Assembly: GCF_004793975.1 (NCBI RefSeq) | Contig: NZ_SRYB01000027.1 | Span: 3,520-67,519, forward strand | From: Lepagella muris | GTDB taxonomy: Bacteria; Bacteroidota; Bacteroidia; Bacteroidales; Muribaculaceae | Reading direction: 5' to 3' | Length of the DNA: 64,000 bases | Part shown: piece by piece, positions 32,421-41,399 of the stretch | Layout: every line of letters starts with the position of its first letter | Position numbering within the stretch: position 1 is the stretch's first letter | The notes under the pieces: model-generated | Seen by the model: only the letters and a program-made list of their open reading frames with translations | The model's database searches: none | Told to the model about the DNA's origin: nothing | Translations under genes and position numbers: made by a program

Positions 32421-33215
32421 ATGAAGCATATTGCATTAAAAGTTATTGCATTGGTCGCACTCGCTGCTCCGGTGGCTCCCGCTTACGGACAGTTTAATCT
32501 TAAGAAGGCGATTGGCGCGACAGCAAAGGCTGTGCAGGCGTTTACTCTCACTGATGCGCAGATGGCTGCCTACGTGAAGGAATCGGTAGATTGGATGGAT
32601 AAGAATAATCCTGTGCTTCCGGAAGATGATGAATATACGAAACGTCTTCGCCGCCTGACAGAAGGTATCACGGAAGCTGACGGTATACCGTTGAACTTCA
32701 AGGTGTATAATGTGGTTGACGTGAATGCTTTCGCTTGCCCTGACGGAAGCGTGAGAGTGTTTGCCGCATTGATGGATCTCATGGATGATGATGAACTTCT
32801 CGGAGTGATCGGGCATGAGATCGGACATGTGCTGAAGCATCATTCAAAGAATGCATTCAAGAATGAGTTGCTTACCGGAGCATTGAAGGATGCCGTGGCA
32901 TCTACCGGCGGCAAGGCTGCTGCACTGACAGAATCGCAGCTCGGCACTCTTGCGACGTCGTTGCAAAGCGCAAAGTTCTCACAGAAGCAGGAGAATGAGG
33001 CGGATGACTGCGGCTATGATTTCCTCGTGTCGAAAGGTAAGAACCCGTGGGGCATCGTTATGTCGTTTGAGAAGCTTCAGGGTCTCGAGGGGGATGCCGG
33101 AGCGAGCCAGAGCTATATCCAGAAGATGTTTTCTTCACATCCCGAAACTCAGAAGCGTATCGACCACATGAAGAAACGCTGCGAGCAGGATGGCATAGCT
33201 CGCCCGGAGAAATAA
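32421..33215 (+). CDS. M48-family metalloprotease, exported
   Basis: 264 aa. A signal peptide (LKVIALVALAAPVAPAYG) is followed by the mature zinc protease. The HExxH motif is in GVIGHEIGHVLKHHSKN and the third ligand Glu in QENEADDCGYDFL. The layout resembles LoiP/BepA-type periplasmic M48 proteases without the TPR extension. Such enzymes act in outer-membrane protein quality control; that role here is inferred. It is convergent with the LuxR-type gene with a 2-bp gap. Confidence 0.92.
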   Translation: MKHIALKVIALVALAAPVAPAYGQFNLKKAIGATAKAVQAFTLTDAQMAAYVKESVDWMDKNNPVLPEDDEYTKRLRRLTEGITEADGIPLNFKVYNVVDVNAFACPDGSVRVFAALMDLMDDDELLGVIGHEIGHVLKHHSKNAFKNELLTGALKDAVASTGGKAAALTESQLGTLATSLQSAKFSQKQENEADDCGYDFLVSKGKNPWGIVMSFEKLQGLEGDAGASQSYIQKMFSSHPETQKRIDHMKKRCEQDGIARPEK

Positions 33216-33217
33216 GA

Positions 33218-33826
33218 TTAAACATTCAGACTGATTTCATCTATGTCAACGATTTTATTGACGATGGCATAGATGGTCAGTCCTGTGGCGGAATGTATCT
33301 CAAGTTTTCGGGCTATGTTGCGTCGATGCGTGATGACAGTGTGGATCGACAGGAATAATTTGTCGGCGATCTCTTGATTCGTCATGCCTTTCACCACAAG
33401 AGATATGATCTCCTTCTCCCGTTGGGACAGGCTCTCTTTCTCTTCTGTGGATTCTGATTGATGGGTGCTAAGGCTTTTGATCTTCCTTGTGATTGTTTCC
33501 ATATCATCGATTACGGAGATAAGACCGTCGTAAAGGTCGGCAGCCTGATGCGAAAGTTTTCCTACTTCTATGGCGATTATCTTGCAATTCTGACATCCCG
33601 TATCAGCACGGAAATGCTCGGGGTTGAAGATACCGCCAAAAGTGGGATTCACCAGAATTATGTCCGGGGTATTTGAACGTACACAGTCGGCAAGAGCTGA
33701 CGGAGATTTCACTTCCATGATATTTACCTGCATTCCGGGCAATCTGCGCAGGCAATGGGAAAATCCGGCGGAAAGCACCGGGGAGATCTCGGCTATGATG
33801 ATATGTAGGTTTCCTTCTCTTCGCAT
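33218..33826 (-). CDS. LuxR-type regulator with degenerate receiver domain
   Basis: 202 aa from the ATG at 33826 (MRREGNLHIIIAEISP). An N-terminal receiver-like fold lacks the phosphoacceptor: the usual DxxLVD strand reads PDIILVNPTFGG with Asn. The C-terminal GerE-type HTH is intact: LSQREKEIISLVVKGMTNQ, then EIADKLFLSIHTVITHRR. It probably binds DNA without phosphorelay control. It lies 34 bp downstream of the hemerythrin-like gene on the same strand; the pair is common in Bacteroidales, and may respond to nitrosative or oxygen stress (inference). Confidence 0.85.
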   Translation of the reverse strand: MRREGNLHIIIAEISPVLSAGFSHCLRRLPGMQVNIMEVKSPSALADCVRSNTPDIILVNPTFGGIFNPEHFRADTGCQNCKIIAIEVGKLSHQAADLYDGLISVIDDMETITRKIKSLSTHQSESTEEKESLSQREKEIISLVVKGMTNQEIADKLFLSIHTVITHRRNIARKLEIHSATGLTIYAIVNKIVDIDEISLNV

Positions 33827-33860
33827 TTTATGATGGAATCGGATGGGGTGAGTGTTTCGG

Positions 33861-34550
33861 TTAGTTGCGGTTGCGTTCCAGACGCAGGATTGCCGGCACG
33901 AGCAGGCAGTCCTCAATGTGACAGTGGCTTGACAATTCCTCCTCGCATCTGTAGATGTCGTAGAGCGCATCATTGAGAAGATTGGTGTTGGCGTCTTCCG
34001 GACAATATTTCAGGATTATGTTTTTCAGTTCCTTCAGTTTCAGACTGACAAGATCGTGATGCTCGCTGTAGGTGGTGATCTTGTAGTCTTCCGAAGATTT
34101 GCCACTTAGCAGATTGTTGACATATTTGAACACGGTCTTCTCCTCATATTCCATGTGTATGCGCACCTCGTGCATGTATTCGTCGAAAAATTTCAGTATG
34201 AGAAACGATACGTCGGTGGTGCGTAGCGATATGCCTTCAAGGAGTTTGCGGCGTATTGCCGGCAGGCAATAGTCAAGGAAATACGAATGGCTCCGTTTGA
34301 GGTATAGAAGCAGTGATTCCACGGATACGTTATTATCGGTGTCGTAGTTTGAGAAGCCATCCACGATAAAGTTTACTACCGCAAGGAATGTGGCGCAGTC
34401 TACGCCATGGTCTGAACAAACTTTCTCGACGGTCTTGTCGCCGAATCCCATCGGTATGCCAAAGCGACTCATCACCTGAATGAGTTGGTAATTGTCGGCA
34501 ATCAGTGACACCATCTTATCGGCGGGGTTATATTTTGTCTGTATCGGCAT
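33861..34550 (-). CDS. Hemerythrin-domain (RIC/ScdA-like) protein
   Basis: 229 aa from the ATG at 34550. The N-terminal part (ADKMVSLIADNYQLIQVMSR, then FGIPMGFGDKTVEKVC) is a ScdA-N/DUF542-like domain. A four-helix HHE domain follows, with diiron-type ligands in RSHSYFLDYCLP, HMEYEEKTVFKYV, YSEHHDLVS and SSHCHIEDCLLVPAI. RIC proteins repair iron-sulfur clusters damaged by NO or oxidation in E. coli. The longer frame to 34700 has no protein-like sequence upstream. Confidence 0.82.
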   Translation of the reverse strand: MPIQTKYNPADKMVSLIADNYQLIQVMSRFGIPMGFGDKTVEKVCSDHGVDCATFLAVVNFIVDGFSNYDTDNNVSVESLLLYLKRSHSYFLDYCLPAIRRKLLEGISLRTTDVSFLILKFFDEYMHEVRIHMEYEEKTVFKYVNNLLSGKSSEDYKITTYSEHHDLVSLKLKELKNIILKYCPEDANTNLLNDALYDIYRCEEELSSHCHIEDCLLVPAILRLERNRN

Positions 34551-34824
34551 AGTGTGTTGTCTGTGATTTGGGTGGGTTATGTATTGAGGTGGAATGTCGT
34601 CATGGGTCGGGCTATATACAAGTGGTGCCACCATCAACGGTGGCAACTCACTTTGATACATAGCGCGGATTTCCGGGAGATACCGGATTTTCCGGCGCAT
34701 AACTCAATACTTATCTAACTCTAAATAACTAATAACTACAGCTTCTTTTTGTGAAGTTTGGATTGCTTCGCTTTTTCACTGTCTTTACGGTTGCAAAGTT
34801 AGACATTTATATTTAGTCGGGCAA
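34551..34824 (-). promoter_or_regulatory. Promoter and long leader of the hemerythrin-like gene
   Basis: TTG (34822-34824), 20-nt spacer, TAACTTTG (34794-34801) on the minus strand. The leader would be about 235 nt, much longer than its neighbours. It contains a hairpin TGCCACC / GGTGGCA at about 34633-34652. The length leaves room for post-transcriptional control. Confidence 0.55.
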
Positions 34825-34873
34825 TAACTATCAATAGGTAAATATAGCTGTCGTCATAGCAATATGTAGTGAT

Positions 34874-35446
34874 TTAGTCCTGTTTTTTCTGCACTGAGAA
34901 TCCGAATTTACCGATAATATCGCCGAGGGAATGGTAGAATCCGTGGGAGTAGGCGAGCAGGTTGGCTTTTTCAAGGGCGAATCGTCCTGTCTCAGGGTCG
35001 ATGTAGCGAGAGTCGGCACGCACGTTGACTACATCGGCGGTAAACATGTCATGTGATCCAAGATTCATTATGGTCTTCACGCGACATTCGATGCTGATGG
35101 GTGATTCTTCGATGGTGGGGGAGGCGACTTTCTCACCGGGAAGAGGTGTCAGTCCGGTCTCTTTCCATTTGTTGTAGTCACGTCCGGATCTTACGCCTGC
35201 CCAATCGGTAGCGCGTGCCATTTCCACGGTGGTGAGGTTGATGGTAAATTCCATATTCTCTTTGATAAGAGGGTAGGATGCGCGTTCCGGTCGTACTGAT
35301 ACGTAGCACATTGCCGGATCGGAACAGATTGTGCCGGTCCATGCCACGGTGAGCATGTTCCAATTCTCCGGTTTGTCGCCACAAGTCACCAATACTGCGG
35401 GTAGAGGGTATATCTGCGTACCCGGGCGCCATGAGATCTTTGACAT
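34874..35446 (-). CDS. Flavin reductase family protein
   Basis: 190 aa, FMN-binding split-barrel fold. Motifs are PLPAVLVTCGDKPENWNMLT, VAWTGTICSDPAMCYVSVRP and FTINLTTVEMARATDWAGV. Members reduce flavin with NAD(P)H or bind FMN with unknown partners. It is a single gene, with a dispersed repeat upstream. Confidence 0.88.
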   Translation of the reverse strand: MSKISWRPGTQIYPLPAVLVTCGDKPENWNMLTVAWTGTICSDPAMCYVSVRPERASYPLIKENMEFTINLTTVEMARATDWAGVRSGRDYNKWKETGLTPLPGEKVASPTIEESPISIECRVKTIMNLGSHDMFTADVVNVRADSRYIDPETGRFALEKANLLAYSHGFYHSLGDIIGKFGFSVQKKQD

Positions 35447-35514
35447 AATACGTTTAATGTTTAATTATGGTTATTGTTTATGTGAATGCAAAGATAATAA
35501 AAAGTATGAAATCC

Positions 35515-35605
35515 TCATAAACCACCATGGAGACGAATAACCCACCACGGAGGGAGATTGTAACCCACCACGGAGGGCACGGAGAACTCGGAGTTTTTTT
35601 CTGTG
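35515..35605 (-). repeat. Copies of the dispersed CACGGAG repeat
   Basis: ACCACCATGGAGACG, ACCCACCACGGAGGGAG and ACCCACCACGGAGGGCACGG (then AGAACTCGGAG) are three partial units in inverse orientation to those at 21.5 kb. Confidence 0.65.
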
Positions 35606-35697
35606 CTCTTCATGTTACTTATGGTTGAAATGGTATTGTTTTGGCAGAATAATGTATTGAATGTTGATGTTTTTGTGGAAAATATTAATATTTTTGT

Positions 35698-35705
35698 TAC
35701 TTTTG
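35698..35705 (+). promoter_or_regulatory. -7 box of the thioredoxin-fold protein gene
   Basis: TACTTTTG, with a TTG at 35673-35675 (22-nt spacer, slightly long). 57 nt before the ATG at 35763. Confidence 0.5.
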
Positions 35706-35762
35706 CATAAAATTATATCGTATAACTTAAACTTAGACATCTTCAATTTAATTAGTATCTTT

Positions 35763-37457
35763 ATGAAAAGGATATTTTCAATTTTGGTAGGTGTGGGGTG
35801 CACACTCGCTGCTTTCGCGGTAGCTCCGATTTCTGAAAATCAGACACCACGTATGCTCAACACTCCTTCTTGGGATGGTTTTGATGTGGAATGTTATCGG
35901 GAAATGGATTTTGTGAAACCCGGTGCAAAGACGCATCTGATTGGTAAACTTGACGGTTATGACCCGTTATTGGAATATTCTGTTGTGGAAATTTATAGTT
36001 ATGATCACCTTAATGAAAAGAGGAATGTTGAAGTTGCCGAACTTGATTCAGCGGGGAATTTTGTCGTGGATCTACCGCTCCCACATCCTCAGACCGTAAC
36101 GCTTATTTTTGGCAGACATTACAGAAAAGTTTTTCTGATGCCGGAAGACACATTAAAATATACTACATCCACTACGCTTCGGGATCCGAATGATTATTCT
36201 CGGGCAATCTATTCCAAATTTGAGGGAGGGGATGCGGCTGATGTGAATATTGCCTGCGAATTTATGTGTGACAGTCTCAACCGATATAAGAGGAGGTATG
36301 CAGTTGTCAATGATCCCGACAGCATGTTGGTGATAAATGCTAAGATCAAGGCAGCCTTTCATGATGCTGTTGACTATCTGAACCGCACAATCCCTACGTT
36401 TGATATGTCGCAATGGGCAAAGGATGTGACGTTTAGCAGATGTGCTGCTGACGTGTATCTGCCTATTGTAGATATGGATTATTATTACCGTGAGCTAAAA
36501 TATAATTTTGAGGATCGTGATGGAATGACGATTCGGATTCCAAATCCAGAATACCGACCCCTTGATTATTCCAAGTATTTTAATGACAGGAAGGATTATC
36601 TTGCATATATCTATGACAATCCACTTATATTATGCGGTGATAATTTGATTATCAGCAGGATTGTTAATGGGTCCATGTTTTATCTGCATAGGGCAATCGC
36701 AGCCGGTGGAAATGTGTTAGAAATTGTCAATGGAGAATTTAGATTGAAGTCGGAAACAATATTGAAAGATGGGGAAAGCCGATTGCAGAAGCTTATGGAA
36801 TTGGATGAAAGATGTGAGAGGAATTTTGGCATAGGGAATTGCTTTATGTCGCAGCTTGCCATGACGTATGGAGTAGTGCCGGGTTTTAAAAATATTCCGG
36901 AGTTTTCAAAGGAAATGCTTGATTATTGTAAAATGGGAGCGTCTGTCATCTTGTCTGAGATCTCCTATAAAGGTTTGGCGGCAAGTGTCATTGACGGTGT
37001 GTCGGATATAGCTGTCGGTTTGGCGTTGAAAGAAGCAAGACAGAAGGCCGATTCGGAATCACGCACAATATCTGATGTGTCGGATGTGCTTGCTGAAATT
37101 ATCTCGCCTTATAAGGGGAAGGTTATTCTTGTTGATGTATGGAATACCGGATGCGGGCCTTGTCTGTCGGGGATGTTGGATCAAAAGGGGTTTATAAAGG
37201 AATATGCTGATTCGCCATTACAGGTGATATACGTAGCGGAAGAGAGATATAAGGAACCGTGTGAACGTTGGATCGAGGAGAATGAGATAGCGGGGGAGCA
37301 TGTCTATCTTACTCAAGATGCGTATGCGCATTTGAGTGCGGACTTCAATATTACGGGAATACCATTCGGAATAGTCATTAATAAGGATGGGGAGATAGTC
37401 TCTAGCGGCCATCCATTTTTCCAGATCGATTTGGTAAAGTCGTTGTTGAATAAGTAG
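35763..37457 (+). CDS. Exported protein with C-terminal TlpA-like thioredoxin domain
   Basis: 564 aa from the ATG at 35763, which begins a signal peptide (MKRIFSILVGVGCTLAAFA). The first about 430 residues are an uncharacterised region as seen in Bacteroidales TlpA-family proteins (DUF4369-like start, beta-rich). The C-terminal domain has DVWNTGCGPCLSGML, a CxxC redox motif, and a cis-Pro loop ITGIPFGIVIN. It is probably a periplasmic thiol oxidoreductase. The longer frame from 35661 adds only AT-rich upstream sequence containing the promoter. Confidence 0.85.
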   Translation: MKRIFSILVGVGCTLAAFAVAPISENQTPRMLNTPSWDGFDVECYREMDFVKPGAKTHLIGKLDGYDPLLEYSVVEIYSYDHLNEKRNVEVAELDSAGNFVVDLPLPHPQTVTLIFGRHYRKVFLMPEDTLKYTTSTTLRDPNDYSRAIYSKFEGGDAADVNIACEFMCDSLNRYKRRYAVVNDPDSMLVINAKIKAAFHDAVDYLNRTIPTFDMSQWAKDVTFSRCAADVYLPIVDMDYYYRELKYNFEDRDGMTIRIPNPEYRPLDYSKYFNDRKDYLAYIYDNPLILCGDNLIISRIVNGSMFYLHRAIAAGGNVLEIVNGEFRLKSETILKDGESRLQKLMELDERCERNFGIGNCFMSQLAMTYGVVPGFKNIPEFSKEMLDYCKMGASVILSEISYKGLAASVIDGVSDIAVGLALKEARQKADSESRTISDVSDVLAEIISPYKGKVILVDVWNTGCGPCLSGMLDQKGFIKEYADSPLQVIYVAEERYKEPCERWIEENEIAGEHVYLTQDAYAHLSADFNITGIPFGIVINKDGEIVSSGHPFFQIDLVKSLLNK

Positions 37458-37497
37458 AGACAGTTTGTAGAATATCCCCCCAGAGGTCACGTATAAA

Positions 37498-37645
37498 CTA
37501 CCGCGGCGGACATGCAGAAAACATGCAAAACCACCACGGAAAACACGGAGAACACGGAGATTTTTTAATTTCTCCGCGTTCTCCGTGCCCTTTGTGGTTT
37601 AAAACGAGTGCCCTTTGTGGTATAAAACCGTGTGCTTGGTGGTAT
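37498..37645. repeat. Inverted pair of dispersed CTCCGTG repeats between convergent genes
   Basis: ACCACCACGGAAAACACGG and AGAACACGGAGATT (37535-37567) face TTCTCCGCGTTCTCCGTG and CCCTTTGTGGT (37570-37600), an inverted pair able to form a long hairpin. More units (CCCTTTGTGGTATAAAACC, GTGCTTGGTGGTATG) follow. It lies between two convergent genes and may act as terminator. This is the fullest copy of the family in the window. Confidence 0.75.
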
Positions 37646-37653
37646 GTAGGGAG

Positions 37654-39150
37654 TCAGAATTTGTAGGAGAGCATGAGTTCGAGGGAGTTGGAGGAGGATT
37701 TGACGTCCGGGAAGAATTTATAGTGCGACGACCGGAGGTAGTTGGTGAAGAGCACCGTACCGAACAGTTTTTTCCATATCTTGAAGTCCGCGCGAAACTC
37801 GGTCATGTTGAGGGATGCGACGGATGCATCGCCCTGCACATTTAGTATGCGGTAGTCAACCATCCGCAGGTCTGTGCCGAATTTATAGCCAATCCAGGTG
37901 AACATGCGGTAGAAATTGTGTGTCAGCGAAAATGCCAGTTTATCTTTGCCAAACACGAGGTTGAATCCCCCCTTTATGGAGAATCCGGATGCCCAGTTGT
38001 AGTTGCGTTCATCAGTCTGATAATGGTCGGAGAGTATGGAGCCGAGGGCAATACCATTTACGTGAGCAAATAGGTCGTAGGTCCAGCGGTGGCGTTCCAC
38101 ATCGCGGAACATGAATCCAACTCCCACACTGGCGGGTATACCGAGCTTGAAGGGCACTTTTTCAATATGGTCAATGGTATCGCTGTCGTAGAAATCGAAA
38201 TGCTGATAAAGACCTATGCTGCCTTTCGAACGGTAACTATCGAAAATCTCGCGTGCGAGGAGTCGCCCTTTGATCTCTATCTGCGATAAGAGGGGTTGCG
38301 TCTTCAGCATCTGCAATTGCGCCTTTATTGTGAAGTAGTCATACGGTTTGGTGGATTTAACCTCAAACCGATCGCCATATTCGGCATCAATCTGCACTGC
38401 AGCACCTTGATGTAGCTCTTTGAAATGGCTGTTGTATAACAGCATCTTGTAGCCAGTGGATACGCGTATCGCAAAATTCGGCGTACCGAACATCCTGCCT
38501 CTCGTGGGTCTCACTTTCCATGCCTCGCCGGTGATGATTCTGTTGAGTCCCCTAAGCGGCGACAGAAGAAACACGGCTGCTTCACGGCTGAATCGTTCGC
38601 TGCCCGACAGCCGGTCATCTATCAGCGCGTCAGATGCACGGAAGAGTACCTCGCCTATTGCTGCGCCACCTATGGGGGTGGCGATGATGTCGTTTGTGGA
38701 AGGGTATTCCCTTTCCATAAACATTTCCCACATCGCACTGCCTCCGATAGCAAACAACTCGGATTGCCAGAAATTAAATCCGTTGGCACGTGCCGCATTA
38801 AAGTATAGGTTTCCGTTGTAGGGGTGGAGGAATGTGTTGGTGCCGAGTTTGTCATTGTCCCATTTGAATCCGTGCTTGAAATTCTCCTTTATGGTGTTGA
38901 ACGAGATGTAGGCAAAATCCCCTCTCTGCACGTATCTGTCAAATGCCCAAAGACCGATGTTGAATCCCACCACTTCTCCGGCTGTCCGCCAGAAATGCCG
39001 TTTGCTCATTCTTGCCACGTCGGTGGAGTCGGGCGGAATTAGTTCGGTCGTGTGGAATTCAATGGGTATCTGTGCGTTGCACAATAGTCGCAGGCTGATG
39101 AATGCGACAATAACAAGAATTCGATGGATATTTCGTTTAGTGTGGAACAT
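37654..39150 (-). CDS. DUF3943 domain protein, exported
   Basis: 498 aa. Signal peptide (ILVIVAFISLRLLCNAQ), then a region typical of DUF3943: WAFDRYVQRGDFAYISFNT, HPYNGNLYFNAARANGFNFW and AIGGSAMWEMFMEREYPSTN. The C-terminal half has alternating amphipathic strands ending LELMLSYKF, as in outer-membrane barrels. Function unknown. Its length and context give no further clue. Confidence 0.8.
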   Translation of the reverse strand: MFHTKRNIHRILVIVAFISLRLLCNAQIPIEFHTTELIPPDSTDVARMSKRHFWRTAGEVVGFNIGLWAFDRYVQRGDFAYISFNTIKENFKHGFKWDNDKLGTNTFLHPYNGNLYFNAARANGFNFWQSELFAIGGSAMWEMFMEREYPSTNDIIATPIGGAAIGEVLFRASDALIDDRLSGSERFSREAAVFLLSPLRGLNRIITGEAWKVRPTRGRMFGTPNFAIRVSTGYKMLLYNSHFKELHQGAAVQIDAEYGDRFEVKSTKPYDYFTIKAQLQMLKTQPLLSQIEIKGRLLAREIFDSYRSKGSIGLYQHFDFYDSDTIDHIEKVPFKLGIPASVGVGFMFRDVERHRWTYDLFAHVNGIALGSILSDHYQTDERNYNWASGFSIKGGFNLVFGKDKLAFSLTHNFYRMFTWIGYKFGTDLRMVDYRILNVQGDASVASLNMTEFRADFKIWKKLFGTVLFTNYLRSSHYKFFPDVKSSSNSLELMLSYKF

Positions 39151-39193
39151 ACAAGTGGTTTCATAATATAATTCTTATCTCATTCAACAAATA

Positions 39194-39225
39194 AAACCCG
39201 ACTATGGTTGCACATAGTCGGGTTT
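39194..39225 (-). terminator. Terminator after the phosphohexomutase gene
   Basis: AAACCCGACTATG pairs with CATAGTCGGGTTT, with a 6-nt loop and a TTTATTTG tail on the minus strand. Confidence 0.8.
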
Positions 39226-39286
39226 GTTGACATTGTCAGACCCTAAATTTTTTATGAATCGGGTCGGGTTTTATTGACGTGTAGGA

Positions 39287-41038
39287 TTATTTTGCACCAA
39301 GGTCGGCGATCACACGGTCGATCTTTGCCTCAGCTTTCTTTACAGTCTCCTCATACATCTCTTTTGAGGGGAGATCTTCACGGACTTCCACGTAGAACTT
39401 GATCTTGGGTTCTGTGCCGGAAGGTCTTACCGATACCTTGTCGCCTGCCTCAGTGAAGAACTGGAGCACGTTGGATGTGGTCGGGAAGTTCATCTTCTCA
39501 ACTTCGCCGGTCTTCAGATTGCGGCAGTTGAGGTCGGCGTAATCCTTAATCATGACGATTGGTGAGCCTGCGAGTTCTTTCGGGGGATTCTCACGGAAGT
39601 TCTTCATCATGGCTACGATCTCGTCAGCACCGGATTTGCCCGGACGCACTACGCTCACTCCACGCTCGCGAGAGAAACCATACTCCTTATAGATGTCGAT
39701 CAGCATCTCGTAGAGTGTCATGTTCTTCTCTGCAGCCCAAGCAGCGATCTCACACATGAGAGTGATTGAGGAAACGGCATCCTTATCGCGCACGAAAGTC
39801 TCGGGGAGGAATCCGTAGCTCTCCTCTCCGCCACCGAGGTATCTCTCCTTCCCTTCAAGGTTGCGCATCACGTCGGCAATCCATTTGAAGCCGGTGAAGC
39901 AGTCGTAGCAGGTTACTCCGTTAGCCTCGGCAATACGTTTGATTGTCTCTGTGGTTACTATGGTCTTCACGCAATATTCCTTGCCGGTGAGCATATTGAG
40001 CTCGCGGTTGCGGGTGATGAGATAATATAGGAATATCATCACGATCTGGTTGCCGTTGACGAGCTGGTATTCGCCGTTGCCGTCGCGCACCACAAGACCG
40101 ATACGGTCAGAATCGGGGTCGGAAGCCACCACGATGCTTGCGCCTGTCTCCTTAGCCTTGGCGATAGCCATTGACATAGCCTCTGCATTCTCCGGGTTGG
40201 GGGATACTACTGTGGGGAAGTCGCCGCTCCTTACGTCCTGCTCGGGCACGTGGATTACATTTTCAAAGCCCCATTTCTTGAGGGAGTCGAATATGAGCAT
40301 ACCGCCTGTGCCGTGGATAGGGCTGTAGACGATCTTCATGTCGGCATGTTTCTTGATTGCCTCGGGAGAGAGTGAGAGGGTCTTGATGTCGTCAAGATAC
40401 TGCTCGTCGATATCCTTGCCGATGATCTGTATGAGGTCTTTATTGGGGGTGAACTTGATCTGGTCGACGGATGTGATGGCATTCACGTATGCGATAGTCT
40501 CCACGTCGTGGGGTGCGATCATCTGTGCGCCGTCGCTCCAATATGCCTTGTAGCCGTTGTATTCCTTCGGATTGTGGCTTGCAGTTACCATCACACCGCT
40601 GTTGCATCCGAGCTTACGGATAGTGTAGGATACCTCCGGCACGGGACGGCAGTCTTCGAAGAGGTATACCTTAATGCCGTTTGCAGAGAAGATGTTGGCA
40701 GCGAGTTCCGCGAATTTACGGGAGTTGTTGCGGACGTCATGACCTACGGCAACCGTGATCTGCGGCTCATCTTTGAAACATTCCTTCAGATAGTTGGCGA
40801 GACCCTGTGTAGCTGCGCCTACGGTGTAGATGTTCATACGGTTGGAGCCTGCGCCCATGATACCGCGCAAACCGCCTGTGCCGAATTCCAGATCTTTGTA
40901 GAAGGCGTCGATAAGGGGAGTGGTGTCTTCTGAATCGAGCATCGCCTGTACGGCAGCGCGTGTCTCTTCGTCATATTGGGGTCCAAGCCATTTCTCGGCT
41001 TTTTCTTTTACACTTTTCAACAATTCTTCGTTGTTCAT
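39287..41038 (-). CDS. Phospho-sugar mutase (phosphoglucomutase/phosphomannomutase)
   Basis: 583 aa from the ATG at 41038 (MNNEELLKSVKEKAEKWLG). Alpha-D-phosphohexomutase with the phosphoserine loop VMVTASHNPKEYNG, the metal-binding DPDSDRIG, the sugar loop GGGEESYG and the phosphate-binding RPSGTEPKIKFY. It interconverts hexose 1- and 6-phosphates for glycan precursor synthesis. The frame runs up to 41104, but the extra 22 residues are not family-like. Promoter: TTG 41184-41186, 19 nt, TAGTTTTG 41157-41164. Confidence 0.95.
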   Translation of the reverse strand: MNNEELLKSVKEKAEKWLGPQYDEETRAAVQAMLDSEDTTPLIDAFYKDLEFGTGGLRGIMGAGSNRMNIYTVGAATQGLANYLKECFKDEPQITVAVGHDVRNNSRKFAELAANIFSANGIKVYLFEDCRPVPEVSYTIRKLGCNSGVMVTASHNPKEYNGYKAYWSDGAQMIAPHDVETIAYVNAITSVDQIKFTPNKDLIQIIGKDIDEQYLDDIKTLSLSPEAIKKHADMKIVYSPIHGTGGMLIFDSLKKWGFENVIHVPEQDVRSGDFPTVVSPNPENAEAMSMAIAKAKETGASIVVASDPDSDRIGLVVRDGNGEYQLVNGNQIVMIFLYYLITRNRELNMLTGKEYCVKTIVTTETIKRIAEANGVTCYDCFTGFKWIADVMRNLEGKERYLGGGEESYGFLPETFVRDKDAVSSITLMCEIAAWAAEKNMTLYEMLIDIYKEYGFSRERGVSVVRPGKSGADEIVAMMKNFRENPPKELAGSPIVMIKDYADLNCRNLKTGEVEKMNFPTTSNVLQFFTEAGDKVSVRPSGTEPKIKFYVEVREDLPSKEMYEETVKKAEAKIDRVIADLGAK

Positions 41039-41156
41039 GTCTTGTATGTTGATTATTGGGTTAATATTATCAGGTTGAACTTGCTGATTCTTCCGTGACG
41101 CCACCTGGCAAGTATGGAAGATACAGTTTTTCTGACGTCATTGTCTAATGTCATTG

Positions 41157-41379
41157 CAAAACTAATGAAAAAAGACGATAAAACAAATAGTAAATAAGAA
41201 AAAGCAATAATTTTTGTCGAATTTTATATCTTTTTACACGTTGATGCAACATCATGAAATATAAAACAGAGGTAGCTTTTATTGGTTCCGATTGTCGGGT
41301 GGACGCAGGAATGTCGGGAGGAAAATGATGAAAAAGTTATTGAGAAGACACCGATAATCACTTTTTTTATGTATTTTTG
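41157..41379. promoter_or_regulatory. Divergent promoters for the mutase and yicC
   Basis: Minus strand: TTG 41184-41186 with TAGTTTTG 41157-41164. Plus strand: TATTTTTG at 41372-41379, 21 nt before the yicC ATG. The rest of the gap holds nothing recognised. Confidence 0.6.
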
Positions 41380-41399
41380 CGATTCAAAACTTTTTTTCT

